Positions 44,848 through 53,480 are shown, counted from the stretch's first letter. The stretch is DNA of 64,000 bases from an uncultured Lachnospiraceae bacterium (GCA_934352055.1 CAKRJY010000008.1:53684-117683), one strand, 5' to 3'. The notes: a model not told the origin generated them from the sequence alone. Translations and numbers: made by a program.

Positions 44848-45281
44848 AATTTCACCTCCTCTTCCTGTTCATTCGTTGATTCTTCCGGCGCGATGTCCTT
44901 AAAAATCATTTTATGCATAAAAGGTTGTACATATGCACTCACCTTTAGCCCCAAAACTCCAATAAATGCACTCACCAGGTTGCCCAGATGAAAATACATC
45001 ATAACAAAAAATACCAACACTACAACCAGATAGCGTAGTACGGATTTAAACGACAGACGTCTGGTACCGCTTTCTCCCACGCGTACTGCTTCCTCAATCA
45101 CCATGGCGAGATGAATACCCATACCCATCGCGCAGGCAATACCAACCCAAAGCCCTGTCGTATAATGTAACTTATCGGAAACAAACCACATGCCGATAAA
45201 TTGTACTAAAAGTCCATATACCGCTATGCCCAAAAGTAGTCCCGGCAAAGCCTCATTTAGTCTCTTCAATGCTTTTATCAT
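44844..45281 (-). CDS. ATP synthase subunit I-like membrane protein
   Basis: 145 residues, four membrane helices (about 12-32, 35-55, 80-98, 100-120) with a polar C-terminal tail. Length, position just before atpB and helix pattern fit the AtpI assembly factor for c-ring or ion supply. Sequence motifs are weak, so the call rests mainly on place. Overlaps atpZ by 29 bases. Confidence 0.72.
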   Translation of the reverse strand: MIKALKRLNEALPGLLLGIAVYGLLVQFIGMWFVSDKLHYTTGLWVGIACAMGMGIHLAMVIEEAVRVGESGTRRLSFKSVLRYLVVVLVFFVMMYFHLGNLVSAFIGVLGLKVSAYVQPFMHKMIFKDIAPEESTNEQEEEVKL

Positions 45282-45549
45282 GCGATGCTCTTTCCTGTTC
45301 TTCTTTTTCTCTTTGCAATTCTCCTGGGGATTTTGTCTCTTTTAGATATTTTCTGACCAGCCGGTATACATTCTGAAATCCGGCTATCGTTCCTAGAATA
45401 AACCCCAACACACCAATCCATCTGGTCTGAAACTTATGATCCAGCCATGCACCACCGATACTACACATTAAAATCGGCACCAGCATCGTCACCCCGATCT
45501 GCACGATCAAAACCAGTGTATTTGCCACCTCATTGCTCTCTTTTTTCAA
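45253..45549 (-). CDS. atpZ: AtpZ/AtpI family protein
   Basis: 98 residues, two membrane helices (about 10-30 and 42-60) joined by WLDHKFQTRWIGVLGFILGT, then a charged tail. AtpZ and AtpI are thought to assist ion supply to the F0 sector. The start is TTG 45549 with AGGAGAAGAT upstream, 14 bases after the deaminase stop. Confidence 0.83.
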   Translation of the reverse strand: MKKESNEVANTLVLIVQIGVTMLVPILMCSIGGAWLDHKFQTRWIGVLGFILGTIAGFQNVYRLVRKYLKETKSPGELQREKEEQERASHDKSIEETK

Positions 45550-45563
45550 ATCTTCTCCTAAAA

Positions 45564-46049
45564 CTACAATAAAATAGAAATTTCACGCCCCGTATGTTCA
45601 TACTTGTAAAACTCTACCCCTGCCGCACGCAACATACGCTTAGATGCCATAACCGCCGGCGTATGCTCATATTTATCCTGATCATACACAATACGGCGAA
45701 TTCCTGATTGAATGATTGCCTTGGCACACTCATTACAAGGAAACAGTGATACATAAAGGGTCGAACCTTCTAAGCTGCCACCGCGATAATTTAAAATGGC
45801 ATTCAATTCGCTATGCGTTGTGTAAAAATACTTGTTATCGTATGGTTCTCCCTCTCTGCACCATGGGAAATCATCATCCGAACAACCCATCGGAAATCCA
45901 TTATACCCCATGGACAAAATCTTGTGATCATCACTGACGATACACGCCCCCACCTGTGTATGCGGATCCTTGGACCGCATCGCAGAAAGCATGGCTACAC
46001 CCATAAAATATTCGTCCCAGCTGATGTAATTCTTTCTCTTATCGCTCAT
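45564..46049 (-). CDS. Deoxycytidylate deaminase family protein (ComEB-like)
   Basis: 161 residues. Zinc ligands and catalytic Glu: HSELNAIL (H-x-E) and PCNECAKAI (PCxxC). VGACIVSDDHKILSMGYNGFP is the CDA-fold substrate region typical of dCMP deaminase. Makes dUMP for thymidylate synthesis. Overlaps the upstream phosphatase-like gene by four bases. Confidence 0.92.
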   Translation of the reverse strand: MSDKRKNYISWDEYFMGVAMLSAMRSKDPHTQVGACIVSDDHKILSMGYNGFPMGCSDDDFPWCREGEPYDNKYFYTTHSELNAILNYRGGSLEGSTLYVSLFPCNECAKAIIQSGIRRIVYDQDKYEHTPAVMASKRMLRAAGVEFYKYEHTGREISILL

Positions 46050-46519
46050 TCCGTTTCCCCCTCATCCATATGCTGTAACTTTACCAATAGCTTTTCTATT
46101 GATTTTTTTAACACCTCAAAGCAAAGTCCATATGTCTGTAACGACGCGCCATAAGGATTGACCACTTCAATCTCATCTCCTACAAACGTAGAAAGAACAA
46201 ATGTGTTTTCCTCGTTTGCTCCTGCTATTTCATCTATCACTTTACGTCGCTGTGACTCTTCCATGGTAAGAATCAATGTATCCGGTATAATGTCCGCATC
46301 TACCAATTGTTCCGCTGCGAAATTATCCGGTGCGATGCCATTACTGATCAACACCGCTTCTGTCTTCTGATTCATCGGTTCCGGAAAAAGTACAACAACA
46401 CCTCTTGATAAGACATCGATGCCCATTCCTTCTGCCATCTGCTTCATGATTGCTGCTGCCATTGGCGCTCTGGATGTCCCGCTTCCCGCAGCAAAAATCA
46501 CACGTTTTATATGCTCCAT
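46046..46519 (-). CDS. Low-molecular-weight protein phosphatase homologue lacking catalytic residues
   Basis: 157 residues. The P-loop position reads FAAGSGTSRAPMAAAI (9-24). The Arg (R17) is kept, but the nucleophilic Cys of the C-x5-R motif is Ala (A11), and the general-acid Asp of DPYG is Asn (N121 of NPYG). The fold otherwise looks intact, so this is probably a pseudophosphatase, perhaps binding a phosphorylated ligand. ATG 46519 follows GGGAG with 11 bases between; a longer frame to 46555 has no site. Sits between sua5-type and deaminase genes as ywlE does near ywlC in Bacillus. Confidence 0.85.
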   Translation of the reverse strand: MEHIKRVIFAAGSGTSRAPMAAAIMKQMAEGMGIDVLSRGVVVLFPEPMNQKTEAVLISNGIAPDNFAAEQLVDADIIPDTLILTMEESQRRKVIDEIAGANEENTFVLSTFVGDEIEVVNPYGASLQTYGLCFEVLKKSIEKLLVKLQHMDEGETE

Positions 46520-46547
46520 AGTTGTTTCTTCTCCCAAAAAGTATCCC

Positions 46548-47597
46548 TTATACAAAAATTCGTTTATGTCCTGCCGCCTTAAGCAAACGATTCATGATTG
46601 CCTGTCCTACGCCTGCTGCAGCAAAACTTTCTGAGTAGATGAGATCTACCTGTAAGTCGTCGAATTGTCGCAGCACATCAAATAAATGTCTGGCAATCTC
46701 TGCCTCATCCTGTCTCTGCCCAATGACAATCACATGATCTGCCACATAACGATCTTTATTTTCTTCCGTTGCAAGAACGCCCACAGACTTCCCCATTGCC
46801 TGTGCTTCCCTTGTCAACGCATTGATCTTAGAAATAACCTCTTCCATGGTTCCCTCTACCAGGGTAAGGTCCGCCTTTGGTGCATAATGACGATAACGCA
46901 TCCCCGGCGCTTTCGGTGGCCGTTTGCTATTTTCTGAAGCAAGCCCCGGATCCATACCAACATCACCTAATACAGCAGACAGCATCTCTTGTGTGATAAA
47001 TCCCGGGCGCAAGATCATCGGTCTTTCTTCTGAAAGATCAACAATCGTCGATTCAATACCAATGCCTACCGGACCTCCATCCAAAAGGATTTCGATCTTT
47101 CCGTGTAAATCTTCCCACACATGCTGTGCCGTCGTCGGACTTGGTCGTCCAGAAGTATTCGCACTCGGTGCCGCTATCATACAGCCGCTATCCTGCAAAA
47201 AAGCTCTTGCCACAGGGTGAGATGGCATACGAATCGCTACCGTGTCCAATCCCCCTGTTGTCTCATAAGGAATCACCTCATTCTTACGCAAAATCATCGT
47301 AAGTGGTCCCGGCCAGAACGCTTCCGCCAACTTCTCTGCTTCCTGTGGTACTTCAGCAACAATATTCCTCAACTGCGAAAAATCTGCTATATGAACAATC
47401 AAAGGGTTATCCGATGGACGACCCTTTGCTGCATATATCTTGCGAGAAGCTTCCGGATTCGTCGCATCGCCTCCTAATCCGTATACCGTCTCTGTCGGAA
47501 ATGCAACCAACCCACCGCTACGAATCACTGCAGATGCTTCCTTAAGTTCCTCATCATTTATGTAATTATCTCGAGCCACAAATACTTTCGTTTCCAT
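46548..47597 (-). CDS. L-threonylcarbamoyladenylate synthase (Sua5/YwlC type)
   Basis: About 349 residues. The N-terminal YrdC domain shows GGLVAFPTETVYGLGGDA and PSHPVARAFL; a C-terminal Sua5 domain follows a linker (PKAPGMRYRHYAPKADL). It makes threonylcarbamoyl-AMP, the precursor of t6A at position 37 of ANN-decoding tRNAs. The start is taken as ATG 47597 (METKVFV); the earlier ATG at 47621 lies inside the promoter spacer and would not be in the mRNA. Confidence 0.93.
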   Translation of the reverse strand: METKVFVARDNYINDEELKEASAVIRSGGLVAFPTETVYGLGGDATNPEASRKIYAAKGRPSDNPLIVHIADFSQLRNIVAEVPQEAEKLAEAFWPGPLTMILRKNEVIPYETTGGLDTVAIRMPSHPVARAFLQDSGCMIAAPSANTSGRPSPTTAQHVWEDLHGKIEILLDGGPVGIGIESTIVDLSEERPMILRPGFITQEMLSAVLGDVGMDPGLASENSKRPPKAPGMRYRHYAPKADLTLVEGTMEEVISKINALTREAQAMGKSVGVLATEENKDRYVADHVIVIGQRQDEAEIARHLFDVLRQFDDLQVDLIYSESFAAAGVGQAIMNRLLKAAGHKRIFV

Positions 47598-47604
47598 AGT
47601 CCCC

Positions 47605-47632
47605 ATTATATCACTTTTCATGAATTACACAA
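47605..47632 (-). promoter_or_regulatory. Extended -10 promoter heading the Sua5-atp transcript
   Basis: Minus strand: -35 TTGTGT (47627-47632), 16-base spacer, TGA-TATAAT extended -10 (47605-47610). Expected transcription start about 47598, one base before the ATG, predicting a leaderless or near-leaderless mRNA. Confidence 0.6.
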
Positions 47633-47641
47633 CAACAAACG

Positions 47642-48334
47642 CTATCCACCATTTTCCATTTGCACATAACGAATCATCCCTTCGTAGATTGCCTTAACAA
47701 TTTTTTGCTGATACTTTTCATCCTGTAAATTCTGACATTCCTTTTCATTGCTCAAAAATCCGCATTCCACAATTACCGTAGGACTAATCGTTTTTCGCAG
47801 CATATAGTAACTATCATTTGCCTTCGCTTTTCTATGATTGGATGCATCAACCATCGCCACCAATGTTTCCTGTATGCTCTCCGCCAAAATCCTGCTTTTT
47901 TCTGACGTACTGTAATAAAACACCTGTGCACCACATACAGATGCATCCGGGTAACTATTCTGATGAATACTAATTGTCATATCCGGTTTACAGTGTTCCA
48001 CTATCTGACACCGCTTTTGCAAATCCCGTGCTTTTTTACTTCCACCGTCCTCCTGGCAAAGTGTACAGTCGCTCTCGCGTGTATAATACACGTCTACGCC
48101 GTGCTTCTTTAAATATTGTCCCAGGGCAAGTGCAATTTGTAAGTTGACATCTTTTTCCATCGTTCCATCTACTGCGACTTTTCCGGGATCACTTCCTCCA
48201 TGACCGGGATCAATGACCACACGCAGGTTTTTCGCCGTCTTCTTTGCCGATACCACAGAAACACCCCACACACTTGCCATGAGACTAACGACAATAAAAA
48301 AGACTGCCATTACTATTTCTATTTTATGCTTCAT
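47642..48334 (-). CDS. N-acetylmuramoyl-L-alanine amidase (CwlD-like, Amidase_3)
   Basis: 230 residues. N-terminal signal or anchor helix (about 5-25), then the zinc-dependent amidase: VIDPGHGGSDPGK (first His), the Glu in GTMEKDVNLQ, SIHQNS (second His) and VVECGFLSNEKE (catalytic Glu). Length and single-domain layout match CwlD, which helps form muramic delta-lactam in spore cortex. That role assumes a spore former. ATG 48334 follows AGGTGATTATGT. Confidence 0.88.
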   Translation of the reverse strand: MKHKIEIVMAVFFIVVSLMASVWGVSVVSAKKTAKNLRVVIDPGHGGSDPGKVAVDGTMEKDVNLQIALALGQYLKKHGVDVYYTRESDCTLCQEDGGSKKARDLQKRCQIVEHCKPDMTISIHQNSYPDASVCGAQVFYYSTSEKSRILAESIQETLVAMVDASNHRKAKANDSYYMLRKTISPTVIVECGFLSNEKECQNLQDEKYQQKIVKAIYEGMIRYVQMENGG

Positions 48335-48401
48335 ACATAATCACCTGTTTTTTTATAATATATGGTGACAAAATAGAAATATGTAATGACAATCTCATGT
48401 T

Positions 48402-50159
48402 TTATTTGAAGTAATTCTCGATGGTCTGCCAAACATCCTTTGATTCAAATCCCAATTTCCAGAATGCAGCTCCCGCTAGTTTATTCTCCTTCATAACATC
48501 TAATTTCTTAGAAAGAGAAGTAGCATCTTCGATCCAAGCCATATAGGTTGTACCCTTTTCTGTAAACTCAGCATAATACTGACCATCTTCCTCAGACCAG
48601 GTACTTGTCGCCTGATTACGCTGTAAAAACGCCTGCATATCTTCCATGCCATATGCTGAACTTGTAATTCCGGTTTCTGACGAAGCCCAGACACGTGCAT
48701 AAAATGGCATTCCCAATATGATCTGTTCTGCCGGCACTTCATCAAGTGTATCTGACACACCTTTTTCTACAAATCCAATGGATGCCACAGATCCTGCTTC
48801 ATCCCCGCCGGCATAATGTTCATCGTAAGCCATAACCGCAATGTAGTCTGCGTAATCTGCTTGTACACTTCGATTATAAAACGCTGTAGAATCCGTCGGC
48901 ACATAATTATCAACCGATAAAATGATGTCATTCTTTTCGCATTTGATTGACAGTTCCTTGATAAATTCAATATAACCGTCTTTTGCAGCAATACTCAATG
49001 CTTCCATATCCACGTTGATGCCATCCAGGTTATACGAAATTGCCTGTGTAATTAAGTTGTTGACCAAATTATCTCGATACGATGTTGTATTGAGCACGGT
49101 TGTCGTATCTACATTTTTATTTTCCAGATTACTAACCAGACCCCATACCTGTATATCGTTTTCATGACAATATGTCACATAATCACTGCTTGCCAGACTT
49201 CTGATATTTCCCTGATTATCGCTGAGTGAAAACCAGGTTGGCGAAATAACATTCAAATCTGTTCCGGCAACCATCTTAGACACATTTCCATTTGCAGCCT
49301 GGCTTGTCACCTGATGCCATCCCATAATAATCGGATTTTTTACGGTAATGTGGTGATAGGTACGTTCCTCGAGATTGCAGGCAACCGTCTGTGTTTTTGC
49401 CTTTGACATACGCTTATTTTGTACACATGCCAAAACGCCATCATCCGTCAACACATGGCTCCACTTGCCATAATCTTCAAGAACGGTAACCTGATCCCCC
49501 TTGCTTGCATCCTTTAAAATCAAGCTTTTTACACCGCCAAAACGGCGCAGTGCAACATCACGCTTTAGCGTTGCCACTTTCTTTTCATAACCTGCTGTTT
49601 CTATAACCACACGATTTGGGTTCTCAAACAATTCATAGGACATATCTGTGTATAATTTCACAAAATCCGCGGATACAAAATATGCTCCATTTTGAGAAAC
49701 CACCACATCCTTCCCCAGACTCTCACGTGCTTTCCCAACGGTATATGCCTCACTATTCAAAGACGCTGTAATCACATCCTGATCTGTTACATAACGAAGC
49801 ACACTTTCTGTTGTGTCGTAAACATATCCATCGTCCAATGCCGTTTTCAAAAAACCAATTTCCAGGTAAACACCCTGATCTGTTGCAATTGCATGAATGG
49901 TATCGTCAGTTTCCGTCACTTCCTTGTATTCACCGTTTAAGATAACTGCCGCCTCATTTTCTTCTTTCAAAACAAAAAATTCTGACAGGCTCATATGCTC
50001 CCGTGTTGGTGTATACCGACGAATCAGAAAGACCATTCCAATAACCACAAATAATAAAATGGCAATTGCCAGCAAATAAATATGATTTGGAATCTGCTGA
50101 TTTCTGCGATTACGTTTTGTCCCTGTACCTGTTGTTCTTTTTCTATTTCTCTTGTCCAT
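48402..50159 (-). CDS. Glycoside hydrolase family 18 protein with SH3-like domain (YaaH/SleL-type)
   Basis: About 585 residues. N-terminal anchor helix (near 25-45), copper-amine-oxidase-like N-terminal repeats, then a bacterial SH3-like segment (KGDQVTVLEDYGKWSHV, near 210), then a GH18 barrel with LDGINVDMEAL, in which the catalytic Glu is kept and the second Asp of DxxDxDxE is Asn as in YaaH-type enzymes. Likely acts on peptidoglycan or spore cortex. ATG 50159 lies five bases after GGAGG; a TTG at 50171 is the longer alternative. Confidence 0.88.
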   Translation of the reverse strand: MDKRNRKRTTGTGTKRNRRNQQIPNHIYLLAIAILLFVVIGMVFLIRRYTPTREHMSLSEFFVLKEENEAAVILNGEYKEVTETDDTIHAIATDQGVYLEIGFLKTALDDGYVYDTTESVLRYVTDQDVITASLNSEAYTVGKARESLGKDVVVSQNGAYFVSADFVKLYTDMSYELFENPNRVVIETAGYEKKVATLKRDVALRRFGGVKSLILKDASKGDQVTVLEDYGKWSHVLTDDGVLACVQNKRMSKAKTQTVACNLEERTYHHITVKNPIIMGWHQVTSQAANGNVSKMVAGTDLNVISPTWFSLSDNQGNIRSLASSDYVTYCHENDIQVWGLVSNLENKNVDTTTVLNTTSYRDNLVNNLITQAISYNLDGINVDMEALSIAAKDGYIEFIKELSIKCEKNDIILSVDNYVPTDSTAFYNRSVQADYADYIAVMAYDEHYAGGDEAGSVASIGFVEKGVSDTLDEVPAEQIILGMPFYARVWASSETGITSSAYGMEDMQAFLQRNQATSTWSEEDGQYYAEFTEKGTTYMAWIEDATSLSKKLDVMKENKLAGAAFWKLGFESKDVWQTIENYFK

Positions 50160-50197
50160 GCCATCCTCCAATGGTATTTGTCTGCATAATTTGATTT

Positions 50198-50227
50198 ATT
50201 ATAACATATTTCGACGATAGATGTCAT
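50198..50227 (-). promoter_or_regulatory. Promoter of the GH18 gene
   Basis: Minus strand: -35 ATGACA (50222-50227), 18-base spacer, extended -10 TGT-TATAAT (50198-50203). The start would lie near 50191, about 30 bases before the ATG. Confidence 0.55.
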
Positions 50228-50255
50228 CATGCAGCAGCGATAGAACGCGCAAAAC

Positions 50256-50282
50256 AGGGCGTACCTGTCATCGATACGCCCT
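50256..50282 (-). terminator. Terminator downstream of kinase operon
   Basis: AGGGCGTA (50256-50263) pairs with TACGCCCT (50275-50282) around an 11-base loop; GTTTTG follows on the minus strand, ATCTTTTTT on the plus strand. It lies 117 bases after the ParA-like gene. Confidence 0.65.
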
Positions 50283-50398
50283 CATCTTTTTTCGTTTATA
50301 ACGTAAAATCAAGCATTGTTGTTTCCTTCCAAACAAAAGTAACATCTTTTTTCAACGTGTTTCTTATTCCTTTTTTGCTTTATCTCCTCCTTTTCCTA

Positions 50399-50998
50399 CT
50401 ATTTTGTGTGTAACCATTGCTCTAAAAAAACAATATCTTTTTTCTTCAGTTCAAAAGGATTTGCTATCTGTGGCATCGGACGTATCCACACATGATGTTC
50501 TTTATAGAAGGATACCTGTAACCAGCTTTCGACTTGCCTGCTATAGTATTCCATTTGCGCCATGTCGTTTCTTTTTTTATTCTTATTGATATAGGTTACA
50601 TATGCCTCATGCTCCCATCGCTGTATACCACCCAGCACCACATTCCGCTGACAGATACCTTGCAGTTTTTTAAATGTTTCTCCCCAAATACCAAAGTCAA
50701 TGACTACTATACCGTCAAACTTCTCGCATTGCCGCATTGCTTCTTTTTCTGTCGGGCAAATCAAATACTGCACACCCAGATACGGATAAAGAATCACATC
50801 ATCGCATGCTACCACCTGTTGCTGTATCAATGGATACAACTGACTGAATTTCCCCATTTCCAGATACAGTACCTTCCATTTTTCTACAGAATGCAGGTAA
50901 TTGGCCACGCTAAGTGCCAGATGCGTACATCCAACACCTTCTTTTGTTCCGTAAAACCCCATAATCTTTTTATGTATCCATCTGCTTTTCTTTTTCAC
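50399..50998 (-). CDS. Degenerate ParA/MinD-like protein
   Basis: 199 residues. IMGFYGTKEGVGCTHLALSVANYL has the shape of a MinD/ParA deviant Walker A (KGGVGKT), but the Lys that contacts phosphate is Cys (EGVGCT). IVVIDFGIWG sits at the Walker B position. The start is GTG 50998 with AAGGAG seven bases upstream, inside the kinase gene end (29-base overlap), so it is translationally coupled. It is homologous to the C-terminal domain of that kinase. Function unknown. Confidence 0.72.
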   Translation of the reverse strand: MKKKSRWIHKKIMGFYGTKEGVGCTHLALSVANYLHSVEKWKVLYLEMGKFSQLYPLIQQQVVACDDVILYPYLGVQYLICPTEKEAMRQCEKFDGIVVIDFGIWGETFKKLQGICQRNVVLGGIQRWEHEAYVTYINKNKKRNDMAQMEYYSRQVESWLQVSFYKEHHVWIRPMPQIANPFELKKKDIVFLEQWLHTK

Positions 50999-52286
50999 AT
51001 AACAACTCCTTTTTTAACATGCTTGAAAAAAGTCTTCGTACTGCCCATGTTGCATGAAACGGATCCGGCTGATAAGGAAACAGATACACTCGTCGTTTCC
51101 ATGCCCGTGCACATGTTTTTGCATCATAACGTGAAAAATGATTTCCTACGATAACCTCATTTTTGCGCATCGCCCATACCGCATCGGATGGTCGTTTCTG
51201 CCAGATTCTTCCACTGCAGACATAGATAGTCGCACCTGCCGTGGTATCCTCTTTGCATCCTCGATCCACAACCTGTATCCCTTCCAAAAGTTCACTTTTT
51301 GCAACTGCTGGGCCATAGGTAAGACAGCCTCGGAAAAACTCGTGATATATAAATCCATCCTGTCTGATACAAGCCATATCCTGTTGCAGCATGCGCTCTA
51401 GCGTCGGCTGTTCTGACTCATTCTTGTAATACGCGTAAAACCCCGCCTGGTTCAAATAGCAGACCAGCGCCACCGCCACATGTGTACAACCCACACCTTC
51501 TTCACTTCCTACAACGGCAATACGTTTTAAGAGATGCTTCTTGTTCTTCTTTTCTTTTTTGTTTTTTTGCTGTATCCTTTGCAGGCGATTCTGTAGGCGA
51601 CTTATGCTTGTGATGCGCCTCTTTTTATCGTAGCAAAGAGTCCTTGCGATCAACGGAAAGCATACGATTCTACTCTTGATTGGCAAAAACAAAAGCATAT
51701 AAGATAGGATTTTACCAACGGCATAAATATCGGTTCTTTCGTCCACCGCACCTCCGTGCTTTTGTTCCGGTGCAGCATATTTTTTTGTTCCAAAATTTTG
51801 GAAATCATTTCCCGAACTGGTAAGAATCTTTGCAATGCCAAAGTCGATTAATTTCAACTGATTGCCACATACTATAATATGTTCCGGTTTTAAATCCAAA
51901 TATAAAATTGGATTTGGATTCCTCGTATGCAGATATTCCATGATATTGCACAACTGCATTGCAAATTGTAAAAATGTATCCTGGGAAATGTGTTGATGAT
52001 AAAGCAAATACTGATCTAAAGAATCTCCATAAATATATTCTTCTACAATATAAAAAAACGATGCGTCTTCTTGTGTTTCATGTAGAATGGGAATTCCAGG
52101 ATGTTTCAAATCCTGTAGCAGACTTGCTTCAAGAAAAAAATGTTCCGGTGTGGCCGGGTCCTTTCTAATACCCTTGATAACATATAGATCACCGGTATCT
52201 ATCGTCTTGACGAGCACGACCCGTGTATATGTAGATTCATACAAAACGCGTATCGTCTCATACTGATCAGATAGAAAATATGACAT
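50970..52286 (-). CDS. Atypical protein kinase fused to degenerate ParA-like domain
   Basis: 438 residues. Kinase domain 1-230: K38 in LYVIK, E53, YLDLKPEH (129-136) at the catalytic loop and DFG at 148-150. Deviations: no glycine-rich loop (YESTYTR), HRD reads YLD, and the Mg-binding Asn is His (H136). A basic linker (240-255) leads to a ParA-like domain with VVGSEEGVGCTH (258-269), whose Walker Lys is Cys. No transmembrane or PASTA part, so it is unlike PrkC. ATG 52286 follows GGGAGG; a longer frame to 52391 has no site. Confidence 0.8.
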   Translation of the reverse strand: MSYFLSDQYETIRVLYESTYTRVVLVKTIDTGDLYVIKGIRKDPATPEHFFLEASLLQDLKHPGIPILHETQEDASFFYIVEEYIYGDSLDQYLLYHQHISQDTFLQFAMQLCNIMEYLHTRNPNPILYLDLKPEHIIVCGNQLKLIDFGIAKILTSSGNDFQNFGTKKYAAPEQKHGGAVDERTDIYAVGKILSYMLLFLPIKSRIVCFPLIARTLCYDKKRRITSISRLQNRLQRIQQKNKKEKKNKKHLLKRIAVVGSEEGVGCTHVAVALVCYLNQAGFYAYYKNESEQPTLERMLQQDMACIRQDGFIYHEFFRGCLTYGPAVAKSELLEGIQVVDRGCKEDTTAGATIYVCSGRIWQKRPSDAVWAMRKNEVIVGNHFSRYDAKTCARAWKRRVYLFPYQPDPFHATWAVRRLFSSMLKKELLCEKEKQMDT

Positions 52287-52418
52287 TATATTGCTCCTCC
52301 CTAGAACCGGAAAAGCATCTCTTGCATACGTTATAGCAAATTGATTTTTAAAAAGCAAGGCATTTCTACATTGTTTATACTTTTTTAACAAATTTAGACA
52401 TTTTTAATACTTGCTTTC

Positions 52419-52447
52419 TTTACTTTGTTTTTTTCATTGTTTATAAT
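52419..52447 (+). promoter_or_regulatory. Promoter of mecA
   Basis: -35 TTTACT (52419-52424), 17-base spacer, perfect -10 TATAAT (52442-52447). Expected start near 52454, leader about 40 bases; AAGGATG is the ribosome site. Confidence 0.55.
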
Positions 52448-52494
52448 ATGTATAGGTATAAGTTTACCTAATTTTCTGTAAAGGATGTGATCTT

Positions 52495-53247
52495 ATGAAA
52501 ATTGAAAAAGTAAACGATAACCAGATTCGCTGCACACTTACGAGAGAAGATCTCGATAGCAGGCACTTAAAATTAAGCGAACTCGCCTATGGCACAGAAA
52601 AAGCTAAATCTCTTTTTCGTGAAATGATGGAGAAGGCCTCTTATGAATTTGGCTTTGACGCAGAGGATATTCCTTTGATGATTGAAGCTGTTCCACTCAC
52701 TGCTGACTCCATTTTATTAATAGTGACGAAAGTAGAATATCCAGATGAATTAGACACCAGATTTTCTCATTTCTCAGAAGATATGGATGAAGATGACTAC
52801 GACATGGATGATTATGTTGACAACATGCCGCATCCGCCAACTGCTGCAGACGATATTATATCGCTGTTTTCCAAAGCAAAAGCGGCCGCTGCACGCGTCG
52901 GCAAATCTGCAGATGCTAATCTGCCGGACGCAGAAGACATTGAGGTTCCCGTAGACATCATCAAATTATTTGCTTTCTCTTCTCTGGATGATCTGATCCG
53001 ATTGTCTCATGTACTCGGCGATTTTTATCATGGTCGCAACACTTTATACAAGAGTCCTTCGGATGATATTTTTTATCTTGTCATCAGCAAGAGTGAACAC
53101 ACACCTGCTGAATTCAACAAGGCCTGCAATATCCTGACCGAATATGGTTCACAGGCAGATTTTTCTGTCGGACAGGATGCTTATTTTAAAGAACACTACA
53201 CCTTGATCATCCCAGACGATGCTCTTGGTATGTTAGCGAAACTGTAA
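52495..53247 (+). CDS. mecA: Adaptor protein MecA
   Basis: 250 residues. N-terminal substrate-binding domain (MKIEKVNDNQIRCTLTREDL), an acidic linker (DEDDYDMDDYVDN, about 98-110), and the C-terminal ClpC-binding domain (VDIIKLFAFSSLDDLIRLS to DDALGMLAKL). MecA delivers ComK and other substrates to ClpCP. Monocistronic, followed by a strong terminator. Confidence 0.92.
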   Translation: MKIEKVNDNQIRCTLTREDLDSRHLKLSELAYGTEKAKSLFREMMEKASYEFGFDAEDIPLMIEAVPLTADSILLIVTKVEYPDELDTRFSHFSEDMDEDDYDMDDYVDNMPHPPTAADDIISLFSKAKAAAARVGKSADANLPDAEDIEVPVDIIKLFAFSSLDDLIRLSHVLGDFYHGRNTLYKSPSDDIFYLVISKSEHTPAEFNKACNILTEYGSQADFSVGQDAYFKEHYTLIIPDDALGMLAKL

Positions 53248-53251
53248 ATGT

Positions 53252-53290
53252 AAAAGGTGATGGATTTTTAATCCATCACCTTTTCTTTCT
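53252..53290 (+). terminator. Intrinsic terminator of mecA
   Basis: Perfect 15-base stem (53252-53266 with 53270-53284), core AAGGTGATGGATT, loop TTT, followed by TTTTCTTTCT. Confidence 0.9.
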
Positions 53291-53292
53291 TT

Positions 53293-53475
53293 AGAATCCG
53301 AATTCCGACTTGGCAGCAAGCTAAAAATCTCCTGACTTATTCAGATTATACCTTAGGTGAAATCAGCAACTATTTGAATTTCTCATCACAGAGTTATTTT
53401 ACGATTGTCTTTAAAAAAATTACCGGGACAACTCCCGGTAATTATCGTCGTATACATAAGCAGCATACGTGGTAA
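53293..53475 (+). pseudogene. AraC-family regulator remnant (C-terminal helix-turn-helix)
   Basis: An open frame of 60 codons ending TAA at 53475 encodes QAKNLLTYSDYTLGEIS then LNFSSQSYFTIVFKKITGTTPGNYRR, the last helix-turn-helix of AraC proteins (usual form SIGEIA, GFSSQSYF, FKKHTGMTP). No start codon with a ribosome site and no upstream half; the frame begins directly after the mecA terminator. It is too short to be the usual two-HTH domain. Read as a gene remnant. Confidence 0.7.
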
Positions 53476-53480
53476 ACCTT

